Source: a virus. Taken from it: a stretch of DNA of 36,744 nt. Position numbers and translations under genes: made by a program. The DNA lies in IMG/VR virus record IMGVR_UViG_3300042563_004412, positions 1-36,744 of that record. The stretch is one strand, 5' to 3'. Below are positions 35,512-36,744 of this stretch, in pieces. Under the pieces are notes generated by a model. It was not told the DNA's origin and made no database searches. It saw only the letters and a program-made list of their open reading frames with translations. Each line of letters begins with the position of its first letter. Position 1 is the first letter of the stretch.

Positions 35512-36744
35512 TTACATTTCTTCTTCGCCTTCAGGCACCTCAGGAACAGTTGTTCCTTCAGATGCAATTTCGGCATTCATTTTTTCAATATCATCATCGC
35601 TTTGATTTAAGATATTACTACGTACATATTTTTCGCTATAATACTTACCGATATAACCTGATACAGATTCTAACATCGCTAGGCGCTCTTTCATGATTTC
35701 AAAATCTTTAAGCTCGCTAAAGAAGTTATCTTCAATATAGTCAATATTAATATTTTCACGTATACTTTCCCAGTCACCTTCTGTTATGATTCCTTTTAGT
35801 AATAGTTGTAGCCGCAGCGCGTCAACAAATAAAACTGAGAATTTCTTACGTAAACGGTTAATGAACTTTTGGTACTTAACTTCTTCACGTGATATTTCAC
35901 TTGCACGACCTACATTAAACATAGTCTCGCCTTCAAGACGATTGACTGGAATATTTAGCGAACGATATAGTTTCTTTTGGAAAAAGACTACATCTTCAAT
36001 CTGACTAAGATTTTCGCCACCTGGCAGCGTTGTGATTTCTGTACCACGGCCACCTTCACGACGCGGTAACCAAAAGTCTTCAAGCATACTCATGCTCTTA
36101 CGGTCATCGCGTATTTCGCCAGTGTTAGCATCATATACTAACTTGTTGCGATACTTTGCCATAATACCTTGCACATATTCTTCAGCTTTACCTTTTGGTA
36201 GGTTACCAACGTCAATATAGAAAATACGACGCTCAGGTGCACGTGCTATACGATAGATAACCAAAGAGTCTTCCATCATACGCAATTGATTTACAAGTTT
36301 TACGCTCTTATGTAGGTATGATATTGAATACTTTCCGCTTTCGTCCAATATACCAGATGGTACATATACAACGGTATTAGGATCAATCTTAACTCCGCCA
36401 TTGGTTGACGAATTGCCAAAATCATCGGCATAAAGAAAATATTCTGAAGCAAGTTCTGTAACCTTTATACCTGTTGCTTTATCAACTTTAGTAGTAACCT
36501 CTTTAATTTTTCTAATCTTAAGAGGATCAATTGCACGTATTTCTTTAATGCCTTCTTTTGGTTTTTTAGTGTCAACCATTAGATGGAAATATAACTTGCC
36601 GTCAATATACCAACGACGAAAAATATCATAACCGTTATAGTTAAATGATAAGAGCTTTAAGATTATATCAAATTCTTCACGTATCTTTTTCTTAATACTT
36701 TCAGGCTGATCCAAGTTATCCATTATAATATTAACTGGACTACC
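35512..36744 (-). CDS. gp20: Portal protein (gp20), 5' end beyond right edge
   Basis: The frame encodes the portal vertex protein and is open to the window edge, so the true start lies outside. Visible parts are PESIKKKIREEFDIILKLLS, GYDIFRRWYIDGKLYFHLMV, GIKEIRAIDPLKIRKIKEV, RIARAPERRIFYIDVGNLPK, GKAEEYVQGIMAKYRNKLVY, EDFWLPRREGGRGTEITTLP and FQKKLYRSLNIPVNRLEGE, all gp20 hallmarks, followed by the acidic tail EIASEGTTVPEVPEGEEEM. About 410 codons are present of the 520 to 560 expected. The dodecamer forms the DNA entry channel and nucleates the prohead. Confidence 0.96.
   Translation of the reverse strand, partial: GSPVNIIMDNLDQPESIKKKIREEFDIILKLLSFNYNGYDIFRRWYIDGKLYFHLMVDTKKPKEGIKEIRAIDPLKIRKIKEVTTKVDKATGIKVTELASEYFLYADDFGNSSTNGGVKIDPNTVVYVPSGILDESGKYSISYLHKSVKLVNQLRMMEDSLVIYRIARAPERRIFYIDVGNLPKGKAEEYVQGIMAKYRNKLVYDANTGEIRDDRKSMSMLEDFWLPRREGGRGTEITTLPGGENLSQIEDVVFFQKKLYRSLNIPVNRLEGETMFNVGRASEISREEVKYQKFINRLRKKFSVLFVDALRLQLLLKGIITEGDWESIRENINIDYIEDNFFSELKDFEIMKERLAMLESVSGYIGKYYSEKYVRSNILNQSDDDIEKMNAEIASEGTTVPEVPEGEEEM

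Noticed and set aside
1-36744. CRISPR array, rRNA, integrase, attachment site
   Set aside because: No regularly spaced repeats, rRNA-like or tRNA-like sequence, or recombinase was seen; the gene set is that of a virulent T4-like phage.

Overview
The window is a contiguous piece of a T4-like myovirus genome. It carries the T4 core genes in an order I recall from T4-like phages of marine bacteria (cyanophages and pelagiphages), read from the right edge leftwards on the minus strand: portal gp20 (cut by the right edge), a gp67-like core peptide, protease gp21, scaffold gp22, major capsid gp23, a tail-tube-family protein, uvsY, uvsW, an LSm-like protein, late sigma gp55, gp47/gp46, a VWA/metallopeptidase protein and a CobS-like AAA+ ATPase, clamp gp45, a DsbA-like protein, clamp loader gp44/gp62, regA, an Ntn hydrolase, an Hsp20 and DNA polymerase gp43. 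The host cannot be identified: there are no tRNAs or photosynthesis genes, and no gene ties the phage to a particular bacterium.

Left of gp43 lies the accessory half: a MazG-like pyrophosphatase and a GIY-YIG homing endonuclease that share a duplicated 3' end, a PrimPol-like protein, four small unknown genes, an ATP-dependent DNA ligase with a WGR-like N-terminus, the only plus-strand genes (6105-8194: a glycosyltransferase, a broken FkbM methyltransferase and a fucosyltransferase-like protein) beside a minus-strand glycosyltransferase, two tandem alanine-rich repeat genes, an HExxH protein, an RNA ligase frameshifted in its catalytic motif, a DIP1984-like protein, an RlpA-like protein, a glutaredoxin, an HNH nuclease and a partial unknown gene at the left edge.

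Two promoter classes can be read directly. Early promoters have TTTACA, a 17-bp spacer and TATAAT, often preceded by T-rich tracts; they stand before the DIP1984-like gene, the alanine-rich genes, the small-gene/ligase operon, gp43, gp45, the CobS-like gene and, in variant form, the VWA gene and gp55. Late promoters have TATAAATA, the T4 gp55-type box; they stand before gp21, the 102-aa gene, regA, the Ntn hydrolase and the GIY-YIG gene, and a one-base variant precedes the tail-tube-family gene. Many of these boxes lie so close to the ATG that the messages should be leaderless or nearly so. Intrinsic terminators follow gp23, the HTH gene, gp46 and the glycosyltransferase at 5432.

Three genes are broken or split at functionally critical places: the RNA ligase at KxDG, the methyltransferase at its SAM-binding loop, and uvsW between its first and last helicase motifs, where the remains of a mobile insertion sit. 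No stretch over 300 bases lacks a gene; the largest gaps (1522-1747, 5243-5431, 28245-28383) hold promoters, hairpins and short repeats. All coordinates were counted by hand and all homology statements come from recognised motifs, not searches.
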